A stretch of 23,256 nt of DNA from DATCLA01 sp036564195 (GCA_036564195.1 DATCLA010000133.1:1-23256); one strand, 5' to 3'; counted from the first letter of the stretch, positions 15,875 to 22,869 are shown. Numbers and translations: made by a program. Notes: a model not told the origin generated them from the sequence alone.

Positions 15875-16331
15875 TTCATTCGTGAAAGCAGCATACACAG
15901 TGATCGAAACGATGTTAAATCCCAATGTTCAGGCCGGGAAACCTTTCTTTAACGACCAGCCTTTGGAAAGATATGATATCTGTATTTTAGTAGGGGTATT
16001 GGGGGATATTCAGGGGCAGGTAATTTGCGGGATGGACTTAGAGACGGCAACCCGGATTGCCTCACAAATGTTAATGCGGGAAGTTACCGAGATTGATATG
16101 ATGGGTGAAAGTGCACTTTGTGAATTAAAAAATATCATCGTGGGGACTGCCAGTACCAACCTTTCGCTCTGTGGCTATCATTGCAATATTACGCCGCCGC
16201 TCTTTTTAACCAAAGGAAATATCCCCAATTTTTTACAGCATATTCAGACGGCCTTGGCAATCCCTATTGAGACCCCCTTTGGCGAAATTGATATTAATTT
16301 GACACTGCGTAAAGACGAATTATTGTCATGA
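15837..16331 (+). CDS. CheX-like (CheC/CheX/FliY family) phosphatase
   Basis: About 160 residues of the CheC/CheX phosphatase fold, which removes phosphate from CheY-type receivers. The active-site pattern S-x3-E-x2-N is present as SALCELKN, with the matching proline region (NITPP) about 20 residues later. ILVGVLGDIQGQVICGMD is the conserved central strand pair. The ATG at 15837 lies inside rpe without a ribosome-binding site. A CTG at 15855, seven bases after AGGGGGT, would give MSFEHIDSF..., a better family start. No chemotaxis or flagellar gene is in the window, so its partner is unknown. Confidence 0.75.
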   Translation: MKGVILLSFEHIDSFVKAAYTVIETMLNPNVQAGKPFFNDQPLERYDICILVGVLGDIQGQVICGMDLETATRIASQMLMREVTEIDMMGESALCELKNIIVGTASTNLSLCGYHCNITPPLFLTKGNIPNFLQHIQTALAIPIETPFGEIDINLTLRKDELLS

Positions 16332-16376
16332 ATAAAACAGCAGATTTGGAGAAATTTAATGCCGAGGTGAATTAAG

Positions 16377-16655
16377 ATGGTGGATCTTAACGAAGCTACC
16401 AGGAGATTCTCGGCAGTAGACGAGAATCAGTCGGAGGTTGCAGTAGTTCTTCAAGAAGTGTGCAGTGCCTTACTGGAAAAAGGCTATGATCCTTTGGACC
16501 AGCTTGTTGGCTATTTACTTTCCGGTGACCCAGCCTATATAACCAGTTACCGTAATGCCAGGGTATTGATTAAGAAGTTAGAACGGGACTTGATTTTAGA
16601 AGAATTAGTCCGAAACTACTTGGAACATAAAGGAATCTCCTATGCTAAAGAATGA
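16377..16655 (+). CDS. ireB: IreB-family (UPF0297) regulatory phosphoprotein
   Basis: A 92-residue member of the UPF0297/IreB family. The hallmark block EKGYDPLDQLVGYLLSGDPA (34-53), followed by arginine- and lysine-rich NARVLIKKLERD and EELVRNYLE, closely matches Bacillus YrzL and Enterococcus IreB. IreB is phosphorylated by the PASTA kinase IreK on N-terminal threonines and affects cephalosporin resistance. Here T8 in NEATRRF is the equivalent candidate. GAGGTGA precedes the ATG by six bases. The usual neighbours alaS and ruvX are missing; instead it ends the prpC-prkC cluster. Confidence 0.9.
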   Translation: MVDLNEATRRFSAVDENQSEVAVVLQEVCSALLEKGYDPLDQLVGYLLSGDPAYITSYRNARVLIKKLERDLILEELVRNYLEHKGISYAKE

Positions 16656-16786
16656 AAATTACAGTTGATACCGGTAGCATTCAAGAGCTCAGGTATTTCG
16701 GGTCTTCCTGGAGCGAGTTTCATATTATCCAATTAGTATTTTTACACAATAAATAATATATTGAATTTGTCAGACAGGAGTACGTA

Positions 16787-17695
16787 ATGAAAAAGTTACA
16801 ATGTTTGATGTTGACAATGCTATTTTTTTTTATGACTGGTTTTAGCTTTTTTAAAAAACCCCCGGTTCCGCTGGAAGGAATTTATGATCTGAAGTTAAAG
16901 ACCCTTACAGTTTTTGATTTGAGCTCTAAAGACATCATGTTAAACAGCGTTATTGCCGAACTTACCGAATCAAAGCCGGAAGGGCTGCGGGTTAATGTAG
17001 ATCTGAAGCAAATGACCGAGCCGACTTTTGGCTGTTTTAAGTTGGGTAATGTCAATCAAAAAATCTGGTTTTTAATGGGCCGGGATGCACAGGGTTTTTG
17101 GTCGGAAGTCTATCTTGACCAAAACGGGGACGGACAAATTGACCCGAAGGAACAGATTAAAAGTCTCCAGAAATATCAGTCAAAGGAGAGGAAGCTGAAA
17201 CGGGATAGTACTTATACATTAATTCCAATCCCGATCTGGGTTAAAATTAAAGGAATTGACAGAGAAATTTACAAACGGCTTTACTACTTCTTTAATGCTG
17301 ATATCTTTACTAACCAGAAAGAATCAATTACCGTAGTAAGTGTTTTCAACGGCAGTTTTCTGGAAGGCGAAATGAAAGTTGCGCTCGGTAAAGAGACCAA
17401 GCTGGTAAAGTTCAGAATTTTCGATGTTGACGGTAACGGTTGTTACAATGATTTCGGTGAGGATTTGCTCTATTTAGACACCAATTATGATGGGCTGTTT
17501 AAGAAGAACGAAAGTCAAAAGTTGACTGAATTTTTTGATTTTGGGTCTGCCAAAACACGAAAGCAGTACCGTTTGCTTTTACCACCCCAACCTACCAAGC
17601 TGGCGATAGTCGACGCCTTAACCGAATTTGACCGTTCGCTGCTGGAAGCCTCCTCTGACCCAGTTGAAGATGGAACAGCTGATGAAACTGAGTAA
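16787..17695 (+). CDS. unrecognised secreted protein with EF-hand-like loops
   Basis: I do not recognise the family. The 302 residues begin with a signal peptide (basic MKK, hydrophobic to about 20); there is no lipobox cysteine. Three calcium-loop-like motifs are seen: D111-Q-N-G-D-G-Q-I-D-P-K-E, a perfect 12-residue EF-hand loop; D213-V-D-G-N-G-C; and D231-T-N-Y-D-G-L-F-K-K-N-E. The last two are 18 residues apart. The C-terminus is acidic. It probably acts outside the membrane and may bind calcium. A weak sigma-E-like pair (TCATATT at 16720-16726, TACACAAT at 16743-16750) lies upstream. It ends at a strong bidirectional terminator. Confidence 0.85.
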   Translation: MKKLQCLMLTMLFFFMTGFSFFKKPPVPLEGIYDLKLKTLTVFDLSSKDIMLNSVIAELTESKPEGLRVNVDLKQMTEPTFGCFKLGNVNQKIWFLMGRDAQGFWSEVYLDQNGDGQIDPKEQIKSLQKYQSKERKLKRDSTYTLIPIPIWVKIKGIDREIYKRLYYFFNADIFTNQKESITVVSVFNGSFLEGEMKVALGKETKLVKFRIFDVDGNGCYNDFGEDLLYLDTNYDGLFKKNESQKLTEFFDFGSAKTRKQYRLLLPPQPTKLAIVDALTEFDRSLLEASSDPVEDGTADETE

Positions 17696-17706
17696 TTTAA
17701 GGATTT

Positions 17707-17730
17707 AAAAGCCGGTTAAGACCGGCTTTT
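17707..17730. terminator. bidirectional terminator between convergent genes
   Basis: AAAAGCCGGT (17707-17716), loop TAAG, ACCGGCTTTT (17721-17730): a 10-base perfect stem with A and T runs at both ends, so it works on both strands. The stop codon of comA on the minus strand overlaps the stem. Confidence 0.9.
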
Positions 17731-18514
17731 AACTTTTTAGCAGCGGTTTCCAGGTATCATTGCGCAATCCTCTCCGGAGGGCCTCTAAGGCCATTACTTC
17801 CGTAGGTGCTAGGTTTCCAAGGTTAACATTGGGCCCGAAGAGTTTGATTAATTCAACCTGTTGTTTTTTAAGCGGTGCTTCCCAAATAATCTTGTCAATC
17901 GGTAAGGCTTCCCGTAACACTTCCACTTTCTCTGTAATAATACCGCCCTCCTGATCGTAAATTCCGATTCCGGTCCCGGATTCGCGGGCTTCGATAATCA
18001 CTTTTTTGGCCCCTGCCGCCAGGTCGTCTAAGACTAAGCGGGCGATGGCGGCAATGTGAGGTTGGTTGGCTGTGTCCTTCTTGCCAACTTCGGTGATTAC
18101 CTGAAAGCCAGCTTGAATCGCCTTGGCAATTAAGTTTTGCCGTTCGGAAGGGCTGATGGTCAGGGTACCGTCGGAAATTTCTAACCATTCAAAACCCAGC
18201 TGTTTTAAATTTTCTAAACAGGTATCGAATTTTTGTTCCCACAGGGCAATCTCCAAAAATGTCCCACCGGGGTAAATGGGGATTTGGTATTTTTGGGACA
18301 GCCGGATCTTCGCTGTCAGGATTTCTTGGGGATAAAGCATCATGGTGCCGAAAGCCAATTTAATATAGTCAATAAAATCGGCATTTAGCTTGAGCCATGA
18401 ATCGGTTGCTTCGAGCGGTAAGCCTTTATCAATTACCATCGTGAGGCCGTCGGCCCGCGGTTTAGAATTGCGCCCTGTCAGGGGCGGCTTAATTAATCCG
18501 GTTGATAACAACAT
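17729..18514 (-). CDS. comA: phosphosulfolactate synthase (ComA/YitD family)
   Basis: ComA-family TIM-barrel enzyme that adds sulfite to phosphoenolpyruvate to give 2-phospho-3-sulfolactate. In methanogens this leads to coenzyme M; in spore-forming Bacilli the YitD homologue is linked to sulfolactate stored in spores. The protein is 261 residues. Family landmarks include IDYIKLAFGT, YPGGTFLE, LEISDGT and KVIIEARESGTGIGIYD. I prefer ATG 18514: GGGGAG ends 8 bases before it, whereas GTG 18523 and ATG 18520 lie too close. A sigma-E-like promoter lies upstream, matching a mother-cell role. comB, the phosphatase of the next step, is not in the window. Confidence 0.9.
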   Translation of the reverse strand: MLLSTGLIKPPLTGRNSKPRADGLTMVIDKGLPLEATDSWLKLNADFIDYIKLAFGTMMLYPQEILTAKIRLSQKYQIPIYPGGTFLEIALWEQKFDTCLENLKQLGFEWLEISDGTLTISPSERQNLIAKAIQAGFQVITEVGKKDTANQPHIAAIARLVLDDLAAGAKKVIIEARESGTGIGIYDQEGGIITEKVEVLREALPIDKIIWEAPLKKQQVELIKLFGPNVNLGNLAPTEVMALEALRRGLRNDTWKPLLKS

Positions 18515-18562
18515 TAGCATCACTCCCCTTTATCTTATGCCTCAGGCCTAAAATTGGGCCCG

Positions 18563-18592
18563 ATGGTATGTTTTAAAACTTAAAGAATATGC
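18563..18592 (-). promoter_or_regulatory. candidate sigma-E promoter of comA
   Basis: On the minus strand, GCATATT (18592-18586) fits the sigma-E -35 pattern KMATATW. After 15 bases, CATACCAT (18570-18563) matches the -10 CATACAnT with one mismatch. The start codon is about 50 bases downstream. Confidence 0.65.
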
Positions 18593-18612
18593 TTTAAACA
18601 GGAGTGAAGCAA

Positions 18613-19071
18613 ATGGTTCAAGATAATCTGTTGTTATTAGTGATCTTTACCTTGGGTTTAGTCTTTAACAATAACTTGGTAGCTGCCGGGGCTGGCAGCT
18701 TGTTAGTGTTAAAATTAGTCAAACTCCATTCCGTACTCATGCTTTTGGAGCGGCGGGCGATGGACGTCGGGTTATTATTTTTACTGGTAGCCGTGTTGGT
18801 CCCTTTCTCTCTGAATCAAGTCGGTGTTCAAGATATCTGGGAAACCTTTCAAACCACCCGAGGCTGGTTGGCGGTGACCGGAGGTGTGGCTGCGGCCTAT
18901 CTTTGTGGCCAGGGGCTGATTTTGTTACAAGTCCAACCGGAAGTTGTGGTAGGTTTGGTAGTGGGGACCGTAATCGGCGTCTCCTTGTTAAGGGGGATTC
19001 CGGTGGGACCGTTGGCCGCAGCAGGGGTCACCGCGCTGTTACTTAATTTGCTGGGATTGCAAAAACGTTGA
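18613..19071 (+). CDS. DUF441 (YtwI-like) integral membrane protein
   Basis: A 152-residue, very hydrophobic protein of the DUF441/UPF0756 family, found in many Firmicutes and of unknown function. About four membrane helices are visible: near residues 4-20, 25-40, 50-68 and 85-110, followed by a hydrophobic C-terminal half. The conserved charged stretch LERRAMDVGLLFLL lies between the second and third. I chose ATG 18613 because CAGGAG ends 8 bases upstream; a GTG at 18604 overlaps that site. It is divergent from comA and 25 bases ahead of the YqhV-type gene, probably co-transcribed with it. Confidence 0.87.
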   Translation: MVQDNLLLLVIFTLGLVFNNNLVAAGAGSLLVLKLVKLHSVLMLLERRAMDVGLLFLLVAVLVPFSLNQVGVQDIWETFQTTRGWLAVTGGVAAAYLCGQGLILLQVQPEVVVGLVVGTVIGVSLLRGIPVGPLAAAGVTALLLNLLGLQKR

Positions 19072-19096
19072 ATCCGGTAGTAAAGGGAGGTTCAGT

Positions 19097-19360
19097 ATGG
19101 AACAGGCAACAATTAATAATATGGCGCTCATCAGAGTGGTTTCCGGCCTTTTGGAAATTGGCACCGCCGTAGCTTTTCTCATCCTTGGCAGAGTGGACAA
19201 AGCGTTACAGTTAAATGCCTTTTTAGGGCTTGTCGGGCCGGTCATCTTCATTCTGGTAAGCGCCTTGGGAGTAGCGGCAATTGCCGTTAAATTATCTTGG
19301 AGTAAAATCTTACTTATCTGTCTGGGAATTATCTTAGTTGTCTGGGGGACAAAAAGTTAG
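19097..19360 (+). CDS. yqhV: YqhV-family (DUF2619) small membrane protein
   Basis: An 87-residue protein with three predicted membrane helices (about 9-32, 40-62 and 68-84). The pattern ALIRVVSGLLEIGTA ... LNAFLGLVGPVIFILVSALG matches Bacillus YqhV, whose gene lies next to the spoIIIA sporulation operon. Function is unknown. Ribosome-binding site AAAGGGAGG precedes the ATG. spoIIIA is not in this window. Its TAG overlaps, on the opposite strand, the stop codon of the outer-membrane protein gene. Confidence 0.82.
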   Translation: MEQATINNMALIRVVSGLLEIGTAVAFLILGRVDKALQLNAFLGLVGPVIFILVSALGVAAIAVKLSWSKILLICLGIILVVWGTKS

Positions 19361-20544
19361 AACTGAAAGTTCCAGGATAAAAAGATCCGGTTATTCTTAA
19401 CATTGGTATTTAATCTTTTAGCTTCCACCCCAAATTGTAATTGATTTACCGGAGAAAAACTTTTTGTCAGATAACTGGCAAAATGATAGATATCAGTCGA
19501 AGTATCATAAAAATGAACCGGTTTGAGAGCTAAAATCCGATTATCCCAAGCCAAGCCGGGGCGCAGCTGGTTGCGTAAATAAAGTTCTCCACCATAGGAG
19601 TTTGGTAAAAACCATTCCCGGTCATCACCGGAGTTATGCGCTAAACTTGAATAGGAAGGTAAAAAGTTATCACCGAAATATCCGCCTTTAAGCTGTAAAT
19701 AATTATTTTTTGAGAGCACTCTCCCGTAACTGACTAAGATACCGGGAACCCAGTCAATTGGGTCTACGTTTGAATCCGGCGCCGGTTTAAATGAATACCA
19801 AGCTGCTTCAATAGTTACTTTCTGGCCAGGCCATTCGTGCGACCAGTCGAGACTAAAACTCCGCTCGCCGGTAACACCGTTAGGCAAGAGGTTTATACCA
19901 ATCAGGTTATTGGAGTTGGTCCAGCCGAGCCGTAACCCCAGATAGTCTTCGGCGCTAACATCTTCAATGATCCCGTAATCTGCTTGCAGTTCGGTGTAAA
20001 CTCTCGAATAGAGGATAATGCCATGAAATTGCCGGTAAGTTTTTTGTAATGAAAACCCTTCCACCGGATCGGTATAAAAATCACTAATCAATCCCAACTG
20101 GCTGAGAGAGAATCGGAACCGGCCTAGATAATTGAGAGCGGTCGGATATTCCAAACGCAAGAAGGCTTCATCGAGTTGTAAAGGGCTTTCCATTTGGCTG
20201 GAAGTATATTCCGAACTATTATATTTGTTGCCCCAATAACCTGAATGCGTTAGCCGTAGCGACGTGCTGAGGTTGCGGTCAAGAAAGGCATCCAGATATA
20301 ATCCTAACTCCTGCTCAAAATTGAGTGAACTGAGAGTCTGCTTGGTTTGATTATAAAAGGTGTTGGAGGTAATCGCCAAATTACCGCCAATCCGAAGGCG
20401 GTTCCAATTGGATTCGAAGGCACTGATCCGGTTGGACAATTCATTAAGCTTTTGCTTAGTGGTTGGGTCCGGTTTGGCTGCAGTTGGCCGCAGAATCAAG
20501 AAAATGAGTAAAATGGCGCTGAATAGCGCAGAACTTAATTTCAT
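19357..20544 (-). CDS. putative outer-membrane beta-barrel (porin-like) protein
   Basis: A 395-residue exported protein. Signal peptide: MKLSS, hydrophobic to about 20, likely cut near TAA|K (23). Residues about 28-48 (KQKLNELSNRISAFESNWNR) form a short amphipathic, coiled-coil-like helix. The rest is rich in alternating polar/hydrophobic stretches with many Tyr, Trp, Leu, Gly, Asn and Ser, as in transmembrane beta strands, and ends FLSWNFQF, the terminal-aromatic signal used by the BAM machinery. No SLH domain is seen, unlike OmpM-type porins of Negativicutes. GGAGG precedes the ATG. I cannot name a closer family. It indicates an outer membrane. Confidence 0.8.
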   Translation of the reverse strand: MKLSSALFSAILLIFLILRPTAAKPDPTTKQKLNELSNRISAFESNWNRLRIGGNLAITSNTFYNQTKQTLSSLNFEQELGLYLDAFLDRNLSTSLRLTHSGYWGNKYNSSEYTSSQMESPLQLDEAFLRLEYPTALNYLGRFRFSLSQLGLISDFYTDPVEGFSLQKTYRQFHGIILYSRVYTELQADYGIIEDVSAEDYLGLRLGWTNSNNLIGINLLPNGVTGERSFSLDWSHEWPGQKVTIEAAWYSFKPAPDSNVDPIDWVPGILVSYGRVLSKNNYLQLKGGYFGDNFLPSYSSLAHNSGDDREWFLPNSYGGELYLRNQLRPGLAWDNRILALKPVHFYDTSTDIYHFASYLTKSFSPVNQLQFGVEAKRLNTNVKNNRIFLSWNFQF

Positions 20545-20761
20545 TAATTAACCTCCGATGCAGATTTGCTGATTATTTTCTGAAAAACAATTATTGTGAT
20601 GGACTTTGGAGAAGCAGCTTTTTAGGATTTAACGGTTAAAAATATTACCTTTATTGGGTAATTTCTTTTGCTCATACAATCGCTAACTTTAAATAAAAGT
20701 TTCGGGTTTGTTTTCTAAACCCCTGCTTAATTGGGTTATTTAATATTTGTCAGCTTTAGTA

Positions 20762-20789
20762 AAAAAAACAAGCCGGTCAGACCGGCTTG
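20762..20789 (-). terminator. intrinsic terminator on the minus strand
   Basis: AAGCCGGT / ACCGGCTT with a short loop (20770-20789), preceded on the plus strand by a run of A, i.e. followed by a run of T on the minus strand. The nearest upstream minus-strand sequence is the decayed frame at 20832-21005. SASP has its own terminator, so this one implies a separate or former transcript. Confidence 0.75.
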
Positions 20790-20831
20790 GTGTAAGTAAG
20801 ATTAATTATAAAACTCACAACAATTCAAGGA

Positions 20832-21005
20832 TTAACTCCCTTTTACCTGGGTCAGTAAACGGGTAAGGTTCGGGTACAGTTGCGTTTGGTATTAAATTTG
20901 CCTGTTGGCAGCTTCGTTCAAAGAAGCGCTTTTGGTATTTAGCGGGTCGCCGTTGGTCCGGCGATAAACCAAGTAAACTTTTGCTATATCGTATGCAAGG
21001 AAGGG
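20832..21005 (-). pseudogene. decayed small reading frame or structured RNA
   Basis: The minus strand, read from 21005, gives 57 codons interrupted by one TAA (20894-20892) and closed by TAA (20834-20832). Before the internal stop it reads AYDIAKVYLVYRRTNGDPLN and on to NEAANRQI; after it, YQTQLYPNLTRLLTQVKGS. Composition and codon use look genuine, but there is no ATG or ribosome-binding site, so it resembles the 3' end of a lost gene. A terminator follows 43 bases on. Against this, the same stretch folds into three hairpins (TGCC/GGCA, GCTTC/GAAGC, TCGCCG/CGGCGA) and a second frame is also open. No homologue is recognised. Confidence 0.35.
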
Positions 21006-21016
21006 TTAAAAAGTGA

Positions 21017-21044
21017 AAGGTTAGGAGTTTTACTTCCTAACCTT
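21017..21044 (-). terminator. terminator of the SASP gene
   Basis: Perfect 10-base stem AAGGTTAGGA / TCCTAACCTT with an 8-base loop, overlapping the SASP stop codon. On the minus strand it is followed by TCACTTTTTAA, a modest T run. Confidence 0.65.
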
Positions 21045-21225
21045 GCCGGGTCATGTAGGATTGGGCTTTTTCAATCAAGCGGCGGACAATTAACCCGGCT
21101 TCACGGGTGGTAATGTTACTGTAGTCATAGTTTCCGTTTTGAACATTAATCCGGTCAGCAAATCCCAATTCCTTGGCGATTTCATATTTGACCTGGTCGG
21201 AGACGATGCTGCTACGTTGACCCAT
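21037..21225 (-). CDS. alpha/beta-type small acid-soluble spore protein (SASP)
   Basis: A 62-residue SASP, which coats and protects DNA in the dormant spore and is degraded at germination. It contains the two family blocks: SDQVKYEIAKELGFAD (about 9-24), where the germination protease normally cuts near the E-I/L-A site, and TTREAGLIVRRLIEKAQ (about 40-56). The spacer NVQNGNYDYSNI is typical. Ribosome-binding site AGGGGGTGG precedes the ATG. I looked for a sigma-G promoter (GnATR, CATnnTA) upstream and found only partial matches. Exact paralogue naming (sspA, sspC or sspF type) is not possible. Confidence 0.9.
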   Translation of the reverse strand: MGQRSSIVSDQVKYEIAKELGFADRINVQNGNYDYSNITTREAGLIVRRLIEKAQSYMTRQG

Positions 21226-21467
21226 AATCCACCCCCTAGAGATAAGTTGGACTAAAGCAGGTTAAGCGGAAATCTTTTCCGTTAAATACAGTTTATTTCC
21301 AACATTATCTTGTTTTAGGTTAACTCAAAATTGTCTAAAATATGAGCAGTTTACTTTTGAACAATTTGGTATGGCAAATTAAAATATGGAAGCTCAAAAT
21401 ATAGAGTCACTAAAGCTAAACTTAAATTGGAAACTTGTAAAAACTTAGCAAATGGTGGGAAGAAAGT

Positions 21468-21489
21468 ATGATATAATAGATTATATCAT
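21468..21489 (+). promoter_or_regulatory. extended -10 promoter inside a perfect palindrome, upstream of murC
   Basis: TGATATAAT (21469-21477) is an extended -10 element with perfect TATAAT; no good -35 is seen. It forms the left arm of a perfect 10-2-10 inverted repeat, ATGATATAAT-AG-ATTATATCAT. The mirror arm makes an identical extended -10 on the minus strand, facing the SASP gene. Confidence 0.6.
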
Positions 21490-21510
21490 TGTTGAAGGGA
21501 GATCGGCAGG

Positions 21511-22869
21511 ATGAATCACCTCCATTTTGTAGGAATAGGCGGCGCTCGGTTACGGGGGTTAGCACGGCTTTATTTCGACCGGGGTTATCAAATAACCGGA
21601 TCGGATTGGCAGCAGTCCAAAGAGACTGATAAATTGGCCGCACAAGGAATCAAGGTCTATATTGGGCATCAGGCATCCCAAATCGATGGTGCCGATTTAG
21701 TAGTATATACGAATGCGGTAGGCGCGGAGAATCCCGAGGTGGTTGAGGCCAAACGCCGCGGGATCGCTACAATCGAAGGTGCAGTGCTTTTAGGTAAATT
21801 AATGGAGGAGTTTGAAAAAGGGATCGCGATTGCCGGAACCCATGGGAAAACGACTACTGCGGCGATGACAGCATTGCTTTTAACTGCGGGCGGTCTCGAT
21901 CCCACGGTTTTAATCGGCGGAGAATTAAATGCTTTTAACGGTAATCACCGTTCCGGAAAGTCTCCTTATATGATGGTCGAGGCCGATGAATTCCGTAAGG
22001 CCTTTTTGCACTTACGACCGTCTTATGAATTGATTACCAATATTGATTGGGATCATCCGGACTGTTATCCATCTTTTGGAGAGGTCATTAAAACATTTAC
22101 AGATTTTGTCCGGCTTCTCCCCAAGGATGGCGTGTTATTTGTCTGGGGTGATGATCCTAATGCCCTGGCCTTAAAGTGCAACTTTTCGGGGAAAACGGTT
22201 ACCTTTGGTTACCGGCAGGAATTTGACTGGTTTGCTACTGATATTGAACCGGTGCAACCCTTAGGGATTAAGGCCGCATTATATTACCACGGTAAGTTTC
22301 AAGGTGAATTACGGTTAAAGGTTCCTGGGAAACATAATTTGCAAAATGCCCTGGGTGCTTTGGCCATCGCCCACGAATTAGGGATCGACCTGACCACCGG
22401 GTTTGAAACCTTAGCCAGTTTTACCGGAGTACAGCATCGGTTTGAAATAAAAGGTTATTACCAGGGAGCCTTGGTTGTCGACGATTATGCCCATCATCCT
22501 TCCGCAGTCCGCAATACTTTAGCGGCGGCCCGTAATTATTTTAAAGGCAGGATCTGGTGTGTCTTTCAACCCCATTTATTCAGTCGGACTAAACATTTAT
22601 TGCCTGAATTTGCCCAGGCGTTTAATGATGCCGATATCTGTATTCTGACAGATATTTTTCCTGCCCGGGAAGTCGATCCGGGAGATATTTCAACCGTTGA
22701 TTTATACAATGAAGCCCGCAAATATCACCAGAATGTCCGGTATTTAGGTAATTTTGATCAAATTTATGCATACCTTAAAAACCATTTACAAGCGGGTGAT
22801 TTATTAATCACCATGGGCGCCGGTGATGTCTGGAAAGTCGGCGAGCGCTTGGTTAATGAAGCCAAATAA
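21511..22869 (+). CDS. murC: UDP-N-acetylmuramate--L-alanine ligase
   Basis: MurC adds L-alanine to UDP-MurNAc, the first peptide step of peptidoglycan synthesis. The 452 residues show the Mur ligase motifs: P-loop GTHGKTT (109-115), VEADE (156-160), TNIDWDHPDCY (176-186), HRFE (309-312), DDYAHHP (324-330) and FQPHLFSRT (352-360). The N-terminal loop, usually GIGGxGMSG or GIGGAGMGG, reads GIGGARLRG here, replacing glycine with arginine. Mpl ligases, which attach recycled peptides, are similar, but the AHHP and EADE surroundings favour MurC. The gene stands alone rather than in a division cluster. The ATG follows GAAGGGAG at a somewhat long spacing. Confidence 0.88.
   Translation: MNHLHFVGIGGARLRGLARLYFDRGYQITGSDWQQSKETDKLAAQGIKVYIGHQASQIDGADLVVYTNAVGAENPEVVEAKRRGIATIEGAVLLGKLMEEFEKGIAIAGTHGKTTTAAMTALLLTAGGLDPTVLIGGELNAFNGNHRSGKSPYMMVEADEFRKAFLHLRPSYELITNIDWDHPDCYPSFGEVIKTFTDFVRLLPKDGVLFVWGDDPNALALKCNFSGKTVTFGYRQEFDWFATDIEPVQPLGIKAALYYHGKFQGELRLKVPGKHNLQNALGALAIAHELGIDLTTGFETLASFTGVQHRFEIKGYYQGALVVDDYAHHPSAVRNTLAAARNYFKGRIWCVFQPHLFSRTKHLLPEFAQAFNDADICILTDIFPAREVDPGDISTVDLYNEARKYHQNVRYLGNFDQIYAYLKNHLQAGDLLITMGAGDVWKVGERLVNEAK

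Larger units (their letters stand above)
20545..21036. other. intergenic region between the porin-like gene and the SASP gene
   Basis: No intact gene is seen. From left to right: the AT-rich upstream region of the porin-like gene with hairpins ATTACC/GGTAAT (about 20645-20663) and GGGTTT/AAACCC (about 20704-20722); a strong minus-strand terminator (20770-20789); a decayed minus-strand reading frame (20832-21005) that also folds into hairpins; and the SASP terminator (21017-21044). No clear promoter is visible. Confidence 0.5.

Noticed and set aside
20762..21005. tmRNA, 6S RNA, SRP RNA or c-di-GMP riboswitch
   Set aside because: None of the conserved cores of these RNAs is present.
21226..21440. 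Sigma-G promoter for the SASP gene
   Set aside because: CATATTTTA sequences resemble the -10 but no GnATR lies 17-18 bases upstream of either.
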